Program-made: the position numbers and the translations under genes
From: Marmoricola sp. URHB0036
Lineage (GTDB): Bacteria; Actinomycetota; Actinomycetes; Propionibacteriales; Nocardioidaceae
NCBI RefSeq assembly: GCF_000426045.1
Contig: NZ_AUEP01000013.1
Coordinates: 1 to 64,000, forward strand
Length of the DNA stretch: 64,000 nucleotides
Reading direction: 5' to 3'
The notes under the pieces: model-generated
Database searches by the model: none
Told to the model about the DNA's origin: nothing
The model's input: the letters and a program-made list of their open reading frames with translations, nothing else
Part shown: positions 1 to 7,944 of the stretch, piece after piece
How positions within the stretch are numbered: the stretch's first letter is position 1
Layout of the letters: each line of letters starts with the position of its first letter

Positions 1-68
1 CCCGCTGATCCGATGTCAGAGCCGGTCCGAGCCAGACCTTGATCGCGATGTCCTCGCCATAAGACGGT

Positions 69-305
69 TCACCAGTTGAGGGTATGCGTATCAGGCTCGC
101 CGTCGTCGTCATAGGCATTGCGGGTGTCAGCGAAGGCCAGCTCTGCGACCGGAACTCTTCGAGCCACCACAGCATGGAGACCCGCCTCAGCAGGTCCAAG
201 TGCGATCAGCAGGTCACCGTCGCGGAACCCATGCACGTGCGCGTCGTCGATGAACTGCCTCCTGCCGTCGGAAAACCGCAAGAGCACCCCGGTGTGTTTC
301 GCCAC
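69..305 (-). CDS. Small hypothetical protein
   Basis: I do not recognise this protein. The open frame continues upstream to 452, but that would overlap the divergent gene starting at 446. I therefore place the start at a GTG near 305, which begins VAKHTGVLLRF and gives about 78 residues. The visible product is a compact, mostly beta-type sequence (GVLLRFSDGR, DGDLLIALGP, VARRVPVAELAF) with an acidic tail ending THTLNW. No signal peptide or membrane segment is seen. There is no clear Shine-Dalgarno sequence at this start, so both the start and the reality of the gene are uncertain. Confidence 0.42.
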   Translation of the reverse strand: MAKHTGVLLRFSDGRRQFIDDAHVHGFRDGDLLIALGPAEAGLHAVVARRVPVAELAFADTRNAYDDDGEPDTHTLNW

Positions 306-445
306 GCCTGAACGATACGAGTCCGCCGGAGGCAGCGTCTGTGCGGCATGTCCGGACGCACCGGTTAGACGACCAGCAGGCGGATCGCCGAGGCTATGTG
401 CCGGTTTCGACATGGTTTCGGGGAACGTCGCCCAGAATGTGCGGC

Positions 446-1123
446 ATGACATCGTCAGATCGCGAGCGAGAGACGGTCCCAGGCTTCCTGTTCGCGGCGG
501 GGCTTGCTGACGCCGTCCGTTTCGCCCGAACGGGCCACGGCGCGTTCGTTGACTGCTTCGACGTCAACGTGGACTTCACGATTCACCCGGGCGGCACAGA
601 CGTTCGCGTTGTCGGACTCGGCGAGGATGACCCCGACAGTGAGTATCGAGTGGTTGGGGACACCGAATACCGCTTGGCCCACCGCTACGACACGAACACC
701 GATGGCCCCCCGCTGGTCACCCAGCAGTGGACCACAACCGACCTCACGGGCGAGCGGGAATGGACCACTGTCGGGACTCCCTTGGGATTGATCGAGGGCA
801 TCTTGCCCGATGGTGATGTCGAGGTTGTTTCGAGAGATGAAGACTCGACAACGTACAAGTGCCTCCTCAGCATCGCGGCGATTCAAAAGGCCGTCGGCGA
901 GAACGTCCGTGGGGAGGGATACGACGGGAGCGAACCGGGCGTGGACACAAGGATCGTCATTGATGCGGCCGGTCTTCCCAGGAGCATTCACCCGCACTAC
1001 ATGCACTGGCCCTTCACCTTCTCGGGATGGGGAACCACACCCCTGGTCACCGCACCTGACGCGTCAACAATGTCCTGGTTGGACTGGGAAATCTCGGGTC
1101 ACACGCCACCCGAAGAGAGCTGA
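446..1123 (+). CDS. Hypothetical protein, lower-GC gene
   Basis: This encodes about 225 residues from the ATG at 446 (MTSSDRERETVPGF). The frame is open from 341, but the upstream part is Arg-rich and lacks protein-like character. The body alternates beta-like strands (DVNVDFTIHPGG, DVRVVGLGEDD, YRLAHRYDTN) and ends in a Trp-rich segment (HWPFTFSGWG). That layout is vaguely like LppX/LprG-type beta sheets, but there is no lipobox or signal peptide, so the comparison is weak. Codon use is less GC3-biased than in neighbouring genes, which could mean recent acquisition. No function is assigned. Confidence 0.6.
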   Translation: MTSSDRERETVPGFLFAAGLADAVRFARTGHGAFVDCFDVNVDFTIHPGGTDVRVVGLGEDDPDSEYRVVGDTEYRLAHRYDTNTDGPPLVTQQWTTTDLTGEREWTTVGTPLGLIEGILPDGDVEVVSRDEDSTTYKCLLSIAAIQKAVGENVRGEGYDGSEPGVDTRIVIDAAGLPRSIHPHYMHWPFTFSGWGTTPLVTAPDASTMSWLDWEISGHTPPEES

Positions 1124-1323
1124 ACGGGCCGCGACCTACTCCTGGATGAGCGTCCGGACATCGGCATGTCCGGAGGTTTGAGCACGCGGGGCGCCAGGTG
1201 TGTCGGGCACGGAGTCACAGCGCCGTGGCGGTTCGCTCCGTGCGCTCACCCCGCAAGACGGCGGTTGTGAGGCGCACATCCCGCGTGCTGATCTGATGGA
1301 TCGTCGAGGGTGCGGAGACCACC

Positions 1324-2016
1324 ATGTGTGCTGACTGCAGCGGCCCCACCATCAGTCGCCGCCGCGCACTGTGGGTGCCACCCGCCGTGGTCGGTGCCAC
1401 CCTGCTGGGCGCTTCGCCGGCGGAGGCCGCCACGCGGAAGGTTCCGCTGCTGCGACGCTCCGCATGGGACGCACGTCCCGCGACCAAGCCCTTTGTCCGC
1501 CATCGGATCAGCCACATCACCATCCACCACAGCGGCGTCATCCTGCGCGACAACCGGACCGCGCCCGCGCAGCTACGCACATTTCAGGCGGACCATCAGG
1601 CGCGGGGGTGGCCTGACATCGCCTATCACCTGCTGATCGACCGGCATGGCAACGTCTACCAGGGTCGCCCGATATGGGCGGTGGGCGACACCAACACGGA
1701 CTACAACCCGCGCGGGCACCTACTGGTCATGGCGCTGGGCAACTTCGAGGAGCAGGCTGTCTCGACGGCCCAGTTCAGCGCCCTGCTCAACGTGTTGGCC
1801 TGGGGAAGCTCCCGTTTCGGCATCGCTCCGGCCGCGATTCGCGGTCACCGGGCGTATGCCTCGACACTCTGCCCGGGTGCCGACCTGCGGCGCCTCATCT
1901 TCAACGGCACAGTGCGGCGTCGTGTACGACGGCGCCGGGGACACGTGACGATGCGGGCCCTGAGCGTGAGCGCCGGCAGAGCGCGGGCCACACGGATCGA
2001 GAACGGGACCGATTGA
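1324..2016 (+). CDS. Tat-exported peptidoglycan recognition protein / N-acetylmuramoyl-L-alanine amidase
   Basis: This 230-residue protein is predicted to cleave the amide bond between N-acetylmuramic acid and L-Ala in peptidoglycan outside the membrane. Residues 1-36 form a signal with a twin-arginine stretch (SRRRALW), a hydrophobic core and an A-E-A-A cleavage region, so Tat export is likely. Residues ~43-195 match an Amidase_2/PGRP domain: ITIHHSG carries the first zinc His, AYHLLIDRHGNVYQGR the central strand, and IRGHRAY with STLCPG the second His and the Cys. The Arg-rich tail after residue 200 is not part of the domain. A GGAG motif lies about 8 bases before the start. It could act as a cell-wall hydrolase or turnover enzyme. 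Confidence 0.85.
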   Translation: MCADCSGPTISRRRALWVPPAVVGATLLGASPAEAATRKVPLLRRSAWDARPATKPFVRHRISHITIHHSGVILRDNRTAPAQLRTFQADHQARGWPDIAYHLLIDRHGNVYQGRPIWAVGDTNTDYNPRGHLLVMALGNFEEQAVSTAQFSALLNVLAWGSSRFGIAPAAIRGHRAYASTLCPGADLRRLIFNGTVRRRVRRRRGHVTMRALSVSAGRARATRIENGTD

Positions 2017-2258
2017 GCGAATCGAGACCGTCGGTGGAGTGCATGGAGCCCATGGAGTGACGAACGGCCACCCCGCGCTGTCGACACGGGGGGAGCCGAG
2101 ATGCGCGGGGCGGCCGCAGGTCCAGTCTGCCTTGCATCTCAGAACCTGGGACGGTCCGGTCTAGAGAGCCGTGATCCTCACGGCCTTCCCGGGTACCGGC
2201 CGTACGGGTGAGGGAGCTGTGTCGGTGATCGGGGGGCCGCAGCACTCCTAGCTCGTGG

Positions 2259-2290
2259 AACCGCCTCGGCCCATCAGTGCCGGGGCGGTT
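2259..2290. terminator. Strong hairpin between convergent genes
   Basis: AACCGCCTCGGC pairs with GCCGGGGCGGTT around an 8-base loop, giving a 12-bp stem with one G.U wobble. It lies between the ends of the convergent amidase gene (2016) and the stressosome operon (2352), so a bidirectional terminator is the simplest reading. No long T-tract follows, as is common in high-GC actinobacteria. The rest of 2017-2351 holds no gene I can support. Confidence 0.6.
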
Positions 2291-2351
2291 CTGCTGCACC
2301 TGTGCCCAGCGGGGGCGATGTCGGCGCCCCGACCGGTGCGTCACCCACTCT

Positions 2352-2642
2352 TCAGGAGCCGCTGAGGAAGCTCCGCTGAGTCATGTCATACGTGGCGAGC
2401 GCTTCGCCGAAGAACTGAGAGGCGCTCGTCACGACGCTGCCGAGCTCTTCTCTCTCCGTGTCTTGCAGGATCTCGACCAGGACCTCGTGGTGAATCCGTG
2501 ACAGGTCGAGAATGCTGAGCCCCTCCGTCACGGCCCAGCGACCGATCACGTACGCCGTGTGGAGAGGGGGCTCGTCGGTCCGGACCAGGTAGCGCAAGAG
2601 ACCGGTCTTGTAGTCACGTTTCAAGTCCGCCAACCGAGTCAT
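2352..2642 (-). CDS. Stand-alone RsbU N-terminal-like domain protein
   Basis: This 96-residue, all-helical protein resembles the N-terminal domain of the phosphatase RsbU (PF08673 type): MTRLADLKRDYKTGLLRYLV, then AYVIGRWAVTEGLSILDLSR and HHEVLVEILQ. In Bacillus that domain is the docking site for the kinase RsbT. Here the PP2C phosphatase half is entirely absent. The gene is last in the operon and its ATG overlaps the rsbS stop (ATGA). By inference it could bind the RsbT-like domain of the sigma fusion as an adaptor or a competitor of the stressosome. Family assignment is from the sequence pattern only. Confidence 0.72.
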   Translation of the reverse strand: MTRLADLKRDYKTGLLRYLVRTDEPPLHTAYVIGRWAVTEGLSILDLSRIHHEVLVEILQDTEREELGSVVTSASQFFGEALATYDMTQRSFLSGS

Positions 2643-3049
2643 GGCGCTCCCCGGAAAGGAGGAGAGGCCGGTGCCGAAGGTGTTGATGTGTGGCGCCCCA
2701 GATACGCCAGACCCTCTTCGAGGTCCAGTGCCGTGTGCATGGAATCCGCGTGGATGCCGAGCTCGACCATGGCGAAGGCAACGTCGGGCTGAATGCCCAC
2801 GATGACGGTGAGCGCCCCGCGCAGCCGGGACATCTCGGCGATGTTGCCCAGGGTTCGCGAGCCGAACGAGTCCAGGACGTCAAGGGCGCCGACATCGATG
2901 ATCACACCGCTCGACCGGTGCTGACCGATCTCCTGGATGAGGTCGTGCTGGAACCTCTCCATCTGGGCATCGTCCAGCGCAGTATGGATCGATGCGAGCA
3001 GGTACCGCCCCTGCCGCAGTATGGAAACCAGTGCCGGCCCCGTGTCCAC
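2639..3049 (-). CDS. rsbS: RsbS-type stressosome scaffold (STAS domain)
   Basis: This is a 136-residue single STAS-domain protein. In known stressosomes RsbS forms the core with RsbR and holds RsbT until phosphorylated by it. The motif GVIIDVGALDVLDSF contains Ser61 in the D-S-F context that matches the phosphorylated serine of Bacillus RsbS. Its start is a GTG immediately after the rsbR TAA stop, and its end overlaps the next gene by 4 bp, so translation is probably coupled. The ~20-residue C-terminal tail (STPSAPASPPF) is longer than usual and probably disordered. Confidence 0.9.
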   Translation of the reverse strand: MDTGPALVSILRQGRYLLASIHTALDDAQMERFQHDLIQEIGQHRSSGVIIDVGALDVLDSFGSRTLGNIAEMSRLRGALTVIVGIQPDVAFAMVELGIHADSMHTALDLEEGLAYLGRHTSTPSAPASPPFRGAP

Positions 3050-3928
3050 TTACTCCACCAACCCGTCCTGCCGACGCATGGTGTAGCCGATCAACCGCTC
3101 GGCCTCTTCGAGGCCGCCCTGAAGGTCGCCGATGGTGTTCATCTTGCTCAGGTCGACTCCGATGGTGACCAGTGTCTGAGCGATTTCCGGCGACAGCCCG
3201 GTGATGATCACGCTCGCTCCCATCAGGCGGGACGCGTCCACCGTGCGCACCAGGTGATTGGCCACCGCCTCGTCGACGTCAGGTGCACCGGTGATGTCGA
3301 TGACCACCACCTTGGCGCGGTGCGTCCGGATCCCGATCAGGAGCTGCTCGGTCAGCTGTCGTGCCCGCTCGGTGTCCAGGACGCCGACGATGGGCAGGAT
3401 CAGCAGCCGCTCTCGAACCGGCAGCACGGGAGTGGACAGCTCACGGATGGCATCCTGCTGTTGCCGGATGACCCGCTCCCGCTCATCGACGAAACTGACT
3501 GCCACGGTGTTGGCGATTCTGTTGGCTGCGGGTTCGTACGCATCCAGTACGCGGTTCAGCAGTGCGAAGTCCTGCTGGTACTTCTTGAAGAGCGATCGGG
3601 CCAGCGCGTCGCGCAGCAGAAGCACGATGCCGACTACTTCCTGGGTCTCGACGCCGCGCGGGATGATGCGTTCCGACAGGTCCCGCGCGTAGTGCTGCAG
3701 TGCCTCTACACTGCCCGTCTCCAGCACCTCGACGTAGTTGTCGTAGACGGACGTGGTCTCCAGCTCCATCTCCTGCGGCGACATCGCCTCGAGCAGGTGC
3801 GCGTCGTGGATCCTGGTGGCCCATTCCTGGCGCAGGCGTGTGCGGTGCTCACGCAGGTGTGCGACCAGCTGTGGGAGCAGCTCCTGCTCCTCGTCGCTGG
3901 CTGCCTGAGCTCGCGATGCCTCATTCAT
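3050..3928 (-). CDS. rsbR: RsbR-type stressosome sensor/co-antagonist
   Basis: This protein has 292 residues. Residues ~15-160 are a helical sensor domain and residues ~172-285 a STAS domain. Both RsbT target threonines of Bacillus RsbRA have counterparts: Thr213 in VIDITGAPDVD and Thr252 in GLSPEIAQTLV. The N-terminal domain has no obvious heme ligand that I can assign, so its signal is unknown. It overlaps the upstream sigma-RsbT gene by 8 bp and abuts rsbS, giving the order rsbT-like, rsbR, rsbS. It should build the mixed RsbR/RsbS particle that sequesters the kinase domain. Confidence 0.92.
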   Translation of the reverse strand: MNEASRAQAASDEEQELLPQLVAHLREHRTRLRQEWATRIHDAHLLEAMSPQEMELETTSVYDNYVEVLETGSVEALQHYARDLSERIIPRGVETQEVVGIVLLLRDALARSLFKKYQQDFALLNRVLDAYEPAANRIANTVAVSFVDERERVIRQQQDAIRELSTPVLPVRERLLILPIVGVLDTERARQLTEQLLIGIRTHRAKVVVIDITGAPDVDEAVANHLVRTVDASRLMGASVIITGLSPEIAQTLVTIGVDLSKMNTIGDLQGGLEEAERLIGYTMRRQDGLVE

Positions 3929-5012
3929 GGGGTGTTCCTTCCTGTCGCCACTTGGTCATGGTCACGGTGGTGCCTCGTCCCAGTTCGGAGACCAGGGTGA
4001 ATTCGTCCATCAGGCGGCGAGCGCCGGGCAGGCCCATCCCCAACCCGTTGTAGGTGCTGTACCCGTCCCTCAGTGCGCGGTCGACGTCAGTGATGCCCGG
4101 TCCGGTGTCGCTCGCTGTCACGCGGAGACCCGGCCGTGGGTCGTCCAGCATCTCGATGAGCACCACTCCCTTGCCGGCGAACCTGACGATGTTGCGCGCT
4201 ATCTCGGAGACAGCCGTCGCAAGGATGGTCTGATCCGTCCCAGAGAATCCCAGGCGGGATGCCAGCTCACGTGCCTGCTTGCGCGCCAGGACCACGTCTG
4301 GTGCGTCGTGGATCGGGACTCGCACCTCGGTGTCACTTTGTTGCCCACGGCTCATCAGCGGAAGGCTCAGGTCCGCGCACACATCGCATTCCAACAAGTG
4401 CCGTGCTGCGTGCACCTCCCGTTGTCGGCGACGCTCTCCGCTGGACAAGGCCAACAGCACTGGCCGGCACTGGGGAGTCGGCGCACTGATGTCGTGCAGG
4501 GCCAACAAGTACTCGACTCGCAGTCGGGCGCGCGTCCGGTTGAGCTGAGCAGCGACAGCACCGGCAGTCAGTCCCAGGTCGTCGCCCAGCACCCGCGTGT
4601 CGAGCCCGGACACCTCGTGGGCCAGGAGGGTCTGACGCTCCCTCTCGGACAATCGCTCCAAGGCGGTGGTGATGGCCTTCTCGTCCTCCTGCCGCAGCAG
4701 CTCGTCGTCGGGCGCCTCGACAGGGGAAAGGTCGAGGACACGATGTTGGTTGCGACGATGCCGGTCGCGCTCCTTCCACATGGAGGCCACGACATTTCTC
4801 GCAGTGACGATCGCATAGGGCTCGAGCGTCCCGGGCTCGATCCGGTGGGCAGCGCCCAGCACCCTGACCAAGGTCTCCTGGACGAGATCCTCGGCGGCTG
4901 AGGGATCGCTCACGCGTGCGCGGATGACGCGACGCACGACCGGGATGAGCGCCGTGATGTCAGGGTCCTCGCCGGGGTCCGCCGAGGCATCGGCCGACTC
5001 CATCACACCCAT
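3921..5012 (-). CDS. ECF-type sigma factor fused to zinc-binding segment and RsbT-like switch kinase
   Basis: This 363-residue fusion leads the stressosome operon. Residues ~18-92 are sigma-70 region 2 (SAAEDLVQETLVRVLGAA, then TARNVVASMWKERDRHRR). Residues ~112-172 are region 4 with its helix-turn-helix (LSERERQTLLAHEVSGL, GDDLGLTAGAVAAQL). H201-x3-H205-x3-C209-x2-C212 resembles the zinc site of anti-sigma factors. Residues ~232-356 are an RsbT/GHKL kinase with N-box TAVSEIARNIVRFA, DTGPGI and GLGMGLPGARRLMDEF. The domains are in one uninterrupted frame, and rsbR and rsbS follow directly. By inference the stressosome binds the RsbT part and so silences the sigma part; stress-triggered phosphorylation would free it to bind RNA polymerase. 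A second ATG four codons in is an alternative start. Confidence 0.93.
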   Translation of the reverse strand: MGVMESADASADPGEDPDITALIPVVRRVIRARVSDPSAAEDLVQETLVRVLGAAHRIEPGTLEPYAIVTARNVVASMWKERDRHRRNQHRVLDLSPVEAPDDELLRQEDEKAITTALERLSERERQTLLAHEVSGLDTRVLGDDLGLTAGAVAAQLNRTRARLRVEYLLALHDISAPTPQCRPVLLALSSGERRRQREVHAARHLLECDVCADLSLPLMSRGQQSDTEVRVPIHDAPDVVLARKQARELASRLGFSGTDQTILATAVSEIARNIVRFAGKGVVLIEMLDDPRPGLRVTASDTGPGITDVDRALRDGYSTYNGLGMGLPGARRLMDEFTLVSELGRGTTVTMTKWRQEGTPHE

Positions 5013-5484
5013 GCCTGAACACTACGGCTGATCCGACGCCGAGCACCAAGACGGGGAGTTGACAAGGACGTCGGAGGACGGCGCCCGATGCGTCCCTCCC
5101 TGGCCGCTCGGGCACCGTCTTCCCGGACACGGCACAGGTCCTCCCCGGAAACCCGATCCTGTGACCGCGGCGTCCCTGGCGGAGGGACCTCACGACCTCA
5201 GGACACCAGGTGACCGTCCCGACCCGTGCCAGTCCAGAGAGGCATGGAGCTGGATCGCCGAGTCCTTGCATGGTCAACCGTCGCCCTTCCGCCTCTCGTA
5301 GATGTAGATGCCTTCGGGCACACCAGATGACGGAGATCCGCCGAGAAAGATGTCGCCGCGCTCGAGAGGTCACGTCGATCGCACAGGACTTCCGGCGGAG
5401 CTGCTGCGCCTGCACAGGAGGGTGGACACCGAGAAACAACGCAACCGACACGTCATGCACGGCTGACGGGGGCGTGTCACAGGT
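5013..5484. other. Intergenic region between divergent sigma-RsbT and ANTAR genes
   Basis: This 472-bp stretch separates two divergent genes and should hold both promoters. I see no convincing ORF, RNA gene or strong palindrome, and no promoter match good enough to place. The length leaves room for regulation of the stressosome operon. Confidence 0.4.
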
Positions 5485-5895
5485 ATGAGCCAGCGATCTT
5501 CTGAGGAGGAGAGGGGCGTACCCGCCCCCGAGACCTCCCTGACCCGAAGGACCGCGACGGTGCCGGGGCCGAGCACCAGGCGTTCCCGCCCCGGCCGTCC
5601 GCCCCTGCCTTCGCGCGGAGAGCTCGGCCTGGTGGCTGAGCTACCTGCCCACTCCTCCGGAAACCCGCACGACGAGCTGGCCCGGATCACGCAGGAGAAC
5701 GCACAGCTCCACGAAGCGCTTCGGTCCCGCACCGTGCTCGGCCAGGCAACCGGCCTGCTCATGGCTGCGCTCCGCCTGTCCCCGGACGAGGCGTTCGCGG
5801 CGTTGACGAAGATGTCGTCCCACGAGAACCGTAAGGTGCGCGACGTTGCCGCCGGTGTCGTCGCACGGCGAACGCGACCCGGGCTCGGGAGATGA
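5485..5895 (+). CDS. ANTAR-domain protein, probable RNA-binding antiterminator
   Basis: This encodes 136 residues. The N-terminal ~50 residues are Pro/Arg-rich and probably disordered. Residues ~60-128 form a helical coiled coil and three-helix ANTAR domain (DELARITQENAQLHEALR, TVLGQATGLLMAALRLSPDEAF, AALTKMSSHENRKVRDVA). ANTAR domains bind paired RNA hairpins and prevent transcription termination. There is no attached sensor such as GAF or a receiver domain, so it may answer to a partner or be constitutive. It lies between the stressosome and sigF-like genes, which suggests a stress role. Confidence 0.78.
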   Translation: MSQRSSEEERGVPAPETSLTRRTATVPGPSTRRSRPGRPPLPSRGELGLVAELPAHSSGNPHDELARITQENAQLHEALRSRTVLGQATGLLMAALRLSPDEAFAALTKMSSHENRKVRDVAAGVVARRTRPGLGR

Positions 5896-6007
5896 TGCAC
5901 CCACCAGCCCTGTCGGAGCTCATGCGTCTCCTGCCCGAGACCTGGCCCGACCGGCCTCGGCCCGCAACCCGACGCATCAGGGTCGTCCGGACCAGCGAGG
6001 ACACACC

Positions 6008-6295
6008 ATGATCCCCGTCGTGGCGCCGCCGCTCGTCGAGCCACCCGTGCGCCTGCGGCGGTTCAGGGCCCATCGGCAGCCCGAGGGCCGTGCGAAGCTG
6101 CCTGGCCAGCTCACCCACCTCACCGAGGAGCCGAGCGGTGATGACCGACCACCGTCATCTTGGCTGTCGCGTCGGAGCCGGGAACGCCGACGGGCTCCAC
6201 GCCGCGCGGCGCCGGCCGTGCTGATGTGCCTGAGTGCAGCGGTCGCCCTTGCAGCCGCCATGGTCCGACGCAAGCAAGCCGGTGCCTCGACATGA
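6008..6295 (+). CDS. Possible small basic single-span membrane protein
   Basis: This weakly supported 95-residue frame starts at an ATG (MIPVVAPPLVEPP). It contains a very Arg-rich middle and one hydrophobic segment (AVLMCLSAAVALAAAMV) followed by RRK, the topology of a C-terminally anchored protein. The interval would otherwise be a ~450-bp gap between the ANTAR and DUF4235 genes. In related actinobacteria that position often holds small DUF3618 or holin-like membrane proteins, but I see no clear match. There is no good Shine-Dalgarno sequence. Confidence 0.3.
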   Translation: MIPVVAPPLVEPPVRLRRFRAHRQPEGRAKLPGQLTHLTEEPSGDDRPPSSWLSRRSRERRRAPRRAAPAVLMCLSAAVALAAAMVRRKQAGAST

Positions 6296-6353
6296 ATCAC
6301 GGTGACATCAGAACGAGGACGCATCCCGAGCCTCGTGTGGAGGTGAAACGACA

Positions 6354-6599
6354 GTGAGGTTCCTGCGCAGTCTGTTGGGGGGCCTGCTGTGGCTGTTGGC
6401 CAGCCTCGAGGCCGAGGAGACACTCCAGCTGCCGGCACGCGACGCCACCAAGACCGAGAAGGGGTCGGCCAAGGCGAAGGAAGACGTAGCGCGGGGACGG
6501 CAGCTTCGCCTGAGCCGAGGAGAGAGTCAGGAAACGGGCCACGGCACGGGAGACACGGGCACGGGCCCAGCGAAGGAGAAGTCCGATGGCACGAACTGA
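6354..6599 (+). CDS. Small hypothetical protein upstream of DUF4235 gene
   Basis: This predicted 81-residue protein starts at a GTG preceded by GGAGG about 10 bases upstream. It has a short hydrophobic N-terminus (FLRSLLGGLLWLLASL) followed by a charged Lys/Glu/Gly-rich tail, so it could be membrane-associated by its N-terminus. It overlaps the DUF4235 gene by 14 bp, which fits a translationally coupled pair. I do not recognise a family. Confidence 0.5.
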   Translation: MRFLRSLLGGLLWLLASLEAEETLQLPARDATKTEKGSAKAKEDVARGRQLRLSRGESQETGHGTGDTGTGPAKEKSDGTN

Positions 6600-6885
6600 G
6601 AAGCGATCCAGCAAGTCGGCGAAGATCCTCTACCAGCCTGTGGGGCTCATCAGCAGCGTGGTGGCGGGCGTCGTCGCCGGCCAGGTGTTCAAGCAGGTGT
6701 GGAAGCACGCCACCCCCGGTGATCAGGAAGACGCACCGAAGGCCCTGGAGTCGGAGTACAACCTGCGTGAGGTGCTCATCGCGGCACTCGTGCAAGGCGC
6801 CATCTTCGCAGCGGTCAAGGCACTGGTGAACCGAGGTGGTGCCAGGGCGTTCGAGCGCTGGACCGGCGAGTGGCCCGGGGATTGA
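6586..6885 (+). CDS. DUF4235 small membrane protein
   Basis: This 99-residue protein matches the DUF4235 pattern common in actinobacteria: KILYQPVGLISSVVAGVVAG, QVFKQVWKHATP and a second hydrophobic segment EVLIAALVQGAIFAAVKALV followed by ARAFERWTG. There are two membrane-inserted helices with a conserved loop between them. The function of the family is unknown; genes of this type often sit with stress-related or envelope genes. Here it lies just before the SigB/SigF-family gene. AAGGAG precedes the start. Confidence 0.82.
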   Translation: MARTEKRSSKSAKILYQPVGLISSVVAGVVAGQVFKQVWKHATPGDQEDAPKALESEYNLREVLIAALVQGAIFAAVKALVNRGGARAFERWTGEWPGD

Positions 6886-7032
6886 TCGCCGATGTGCGCA
6901 GGCCATCGCGATGTACCGCCAGGTTTGGGTGGTCGCGCCGCAGGGCAGGAACAGTGATACCCGCGGGGGTGGGCGGGTCGATGCTCACGCCGTCGAGCCC
7001 AGGCGGCGTGCCAGGCAACCGAAGGCGCTGAC

Positions 7033-7836
7033 ATGACGTCGTTGGTAGCAGTTGAGCGCAGGAAAAGCAGGGAGACGCGAGCAAGGCGCACCCAGGAGCT
7101 GTTCGGTCGCGTGCACGGGACCGACGACTCCGAGGAGCGTCGTCGGCTGCTCGACCAGATCATCGTCCTCAACATGACGATGGCCGATGCCGTCGTCTCC
7201 CGCTACACGGGCAGAGGGGTCGCCCGGGAAGACCTGCGTCAGGTCGCCTACGCGGCTCTCACCCGAGCAGCGCAGCGTTTCGATCCCACGCAGGGCAGCG
7301 AGTTCGTCGCGTTCGCGGTCCCGACCATGCGAGGCGAGGTCCGCAAGTACTTCCGCGACCACGCCTGGATGGTCCGTCCGACTCGGCGTATCCAGGAGCT
7401 CCAGCCACTGATGAACCGCGCACAGGACGAGCTGTGGCACGAGCTCGGACGATCCCCTCGTCCCAGCGAGATCGCACATCGCATCGGGGAACCACGCGAG
7501 GTCGTGGTGGAGGCACTGGGTACCGAAGGTTGCTACGCGCCATCGTCCTTGGACAGGCCGGTCAATGCGGACGGCTCCGGCCCCCCGTTGGGCGAGCTTC
7601 TGAGCGCAACCGACGATGCCCGGGACCTGGCCGAGGCCCGCGTCGTCCTGCTGCCGGTCATCCGCCGGCTCAGCGAGCGAGACCGCCGGATCCTGGCGTT
7701 GCGGTTCGTGCACGGGCTGACGCAACGCGAGATAGCAGCGGACATCGGTGTCACCCAGATGCAGGTCTCTCGTCTCCTGAACCGCATCTACCGTGACCTG
7801 CGTCTCGGCATAGGCGGTCTCGATGACAAGGTCTGA
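7033..7836 (+). CDS. SigB/SigF-family alternative sigma factor
   Basis: This is a 267-residue group-3 sigma factor. Region 2 is NMTMADAVVSRYTGRGVARE with DLRQVAYAALTRAAQRFDP and the strand-opening segment AFAVPTMRGEVRKYFRDHAW. Region 3 covers ~115-185 (LGRSPRPSEIAHRIGEP). Region 4 covers ~205-258 (LSERDRRILALRFVHGLTQR, EIAADIGVTQMQVSRLL). It should direct RNA polymerase to promoters of general stress or developmental genes, probably of the GTTT-GGGTA type. No anti-sigma/anti-anti-sigma pair is adjacent, so its control is probably encoded elsewhere or linked to the nearby stressosome. The gas-vesicle operon begins ~100 bp downstream on the same strand. Confidence 0.95.
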   Translation: MTSLVAVERRKSRETRARRTQELFGRVHGTDDSEERRRLLDQIIVLNMTMADAVVSRYTGRGVAREDLRQVAYAALTRAAQRFDPTQGSEFVAFAVPTMRGEVRKYFRDHAWMVRPTRRIQELQPLMNRAQDELWHELGRSPRPSEIAHRIGEPREVVVEALGTEGCYAPSSLDRPVNADGSGPPLGELLSATDDARDLAEARVVLLPVIRRLSERDRRILALRFVHGLTQREIAADIGVTQMQVSRLLNRIYRDLRLGIGGLDDKV

Positions 7837-7944
7837 CGGGATCCGTCGACGAACCCGTTCGGCGATGTCGTGCCCTCGCCCGTGCATGAAAGGCGTCGGG
7901 AGGGGCACGACGTGGAGGACGGGGCTGGAGCGAGGGAGGCAACA

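Noticed and set aside
2690-4000. 436-residue plus-strand open frame
   Set aside because: It lies opposite rsbS and rsbR, which carry conserved STAS motifs.
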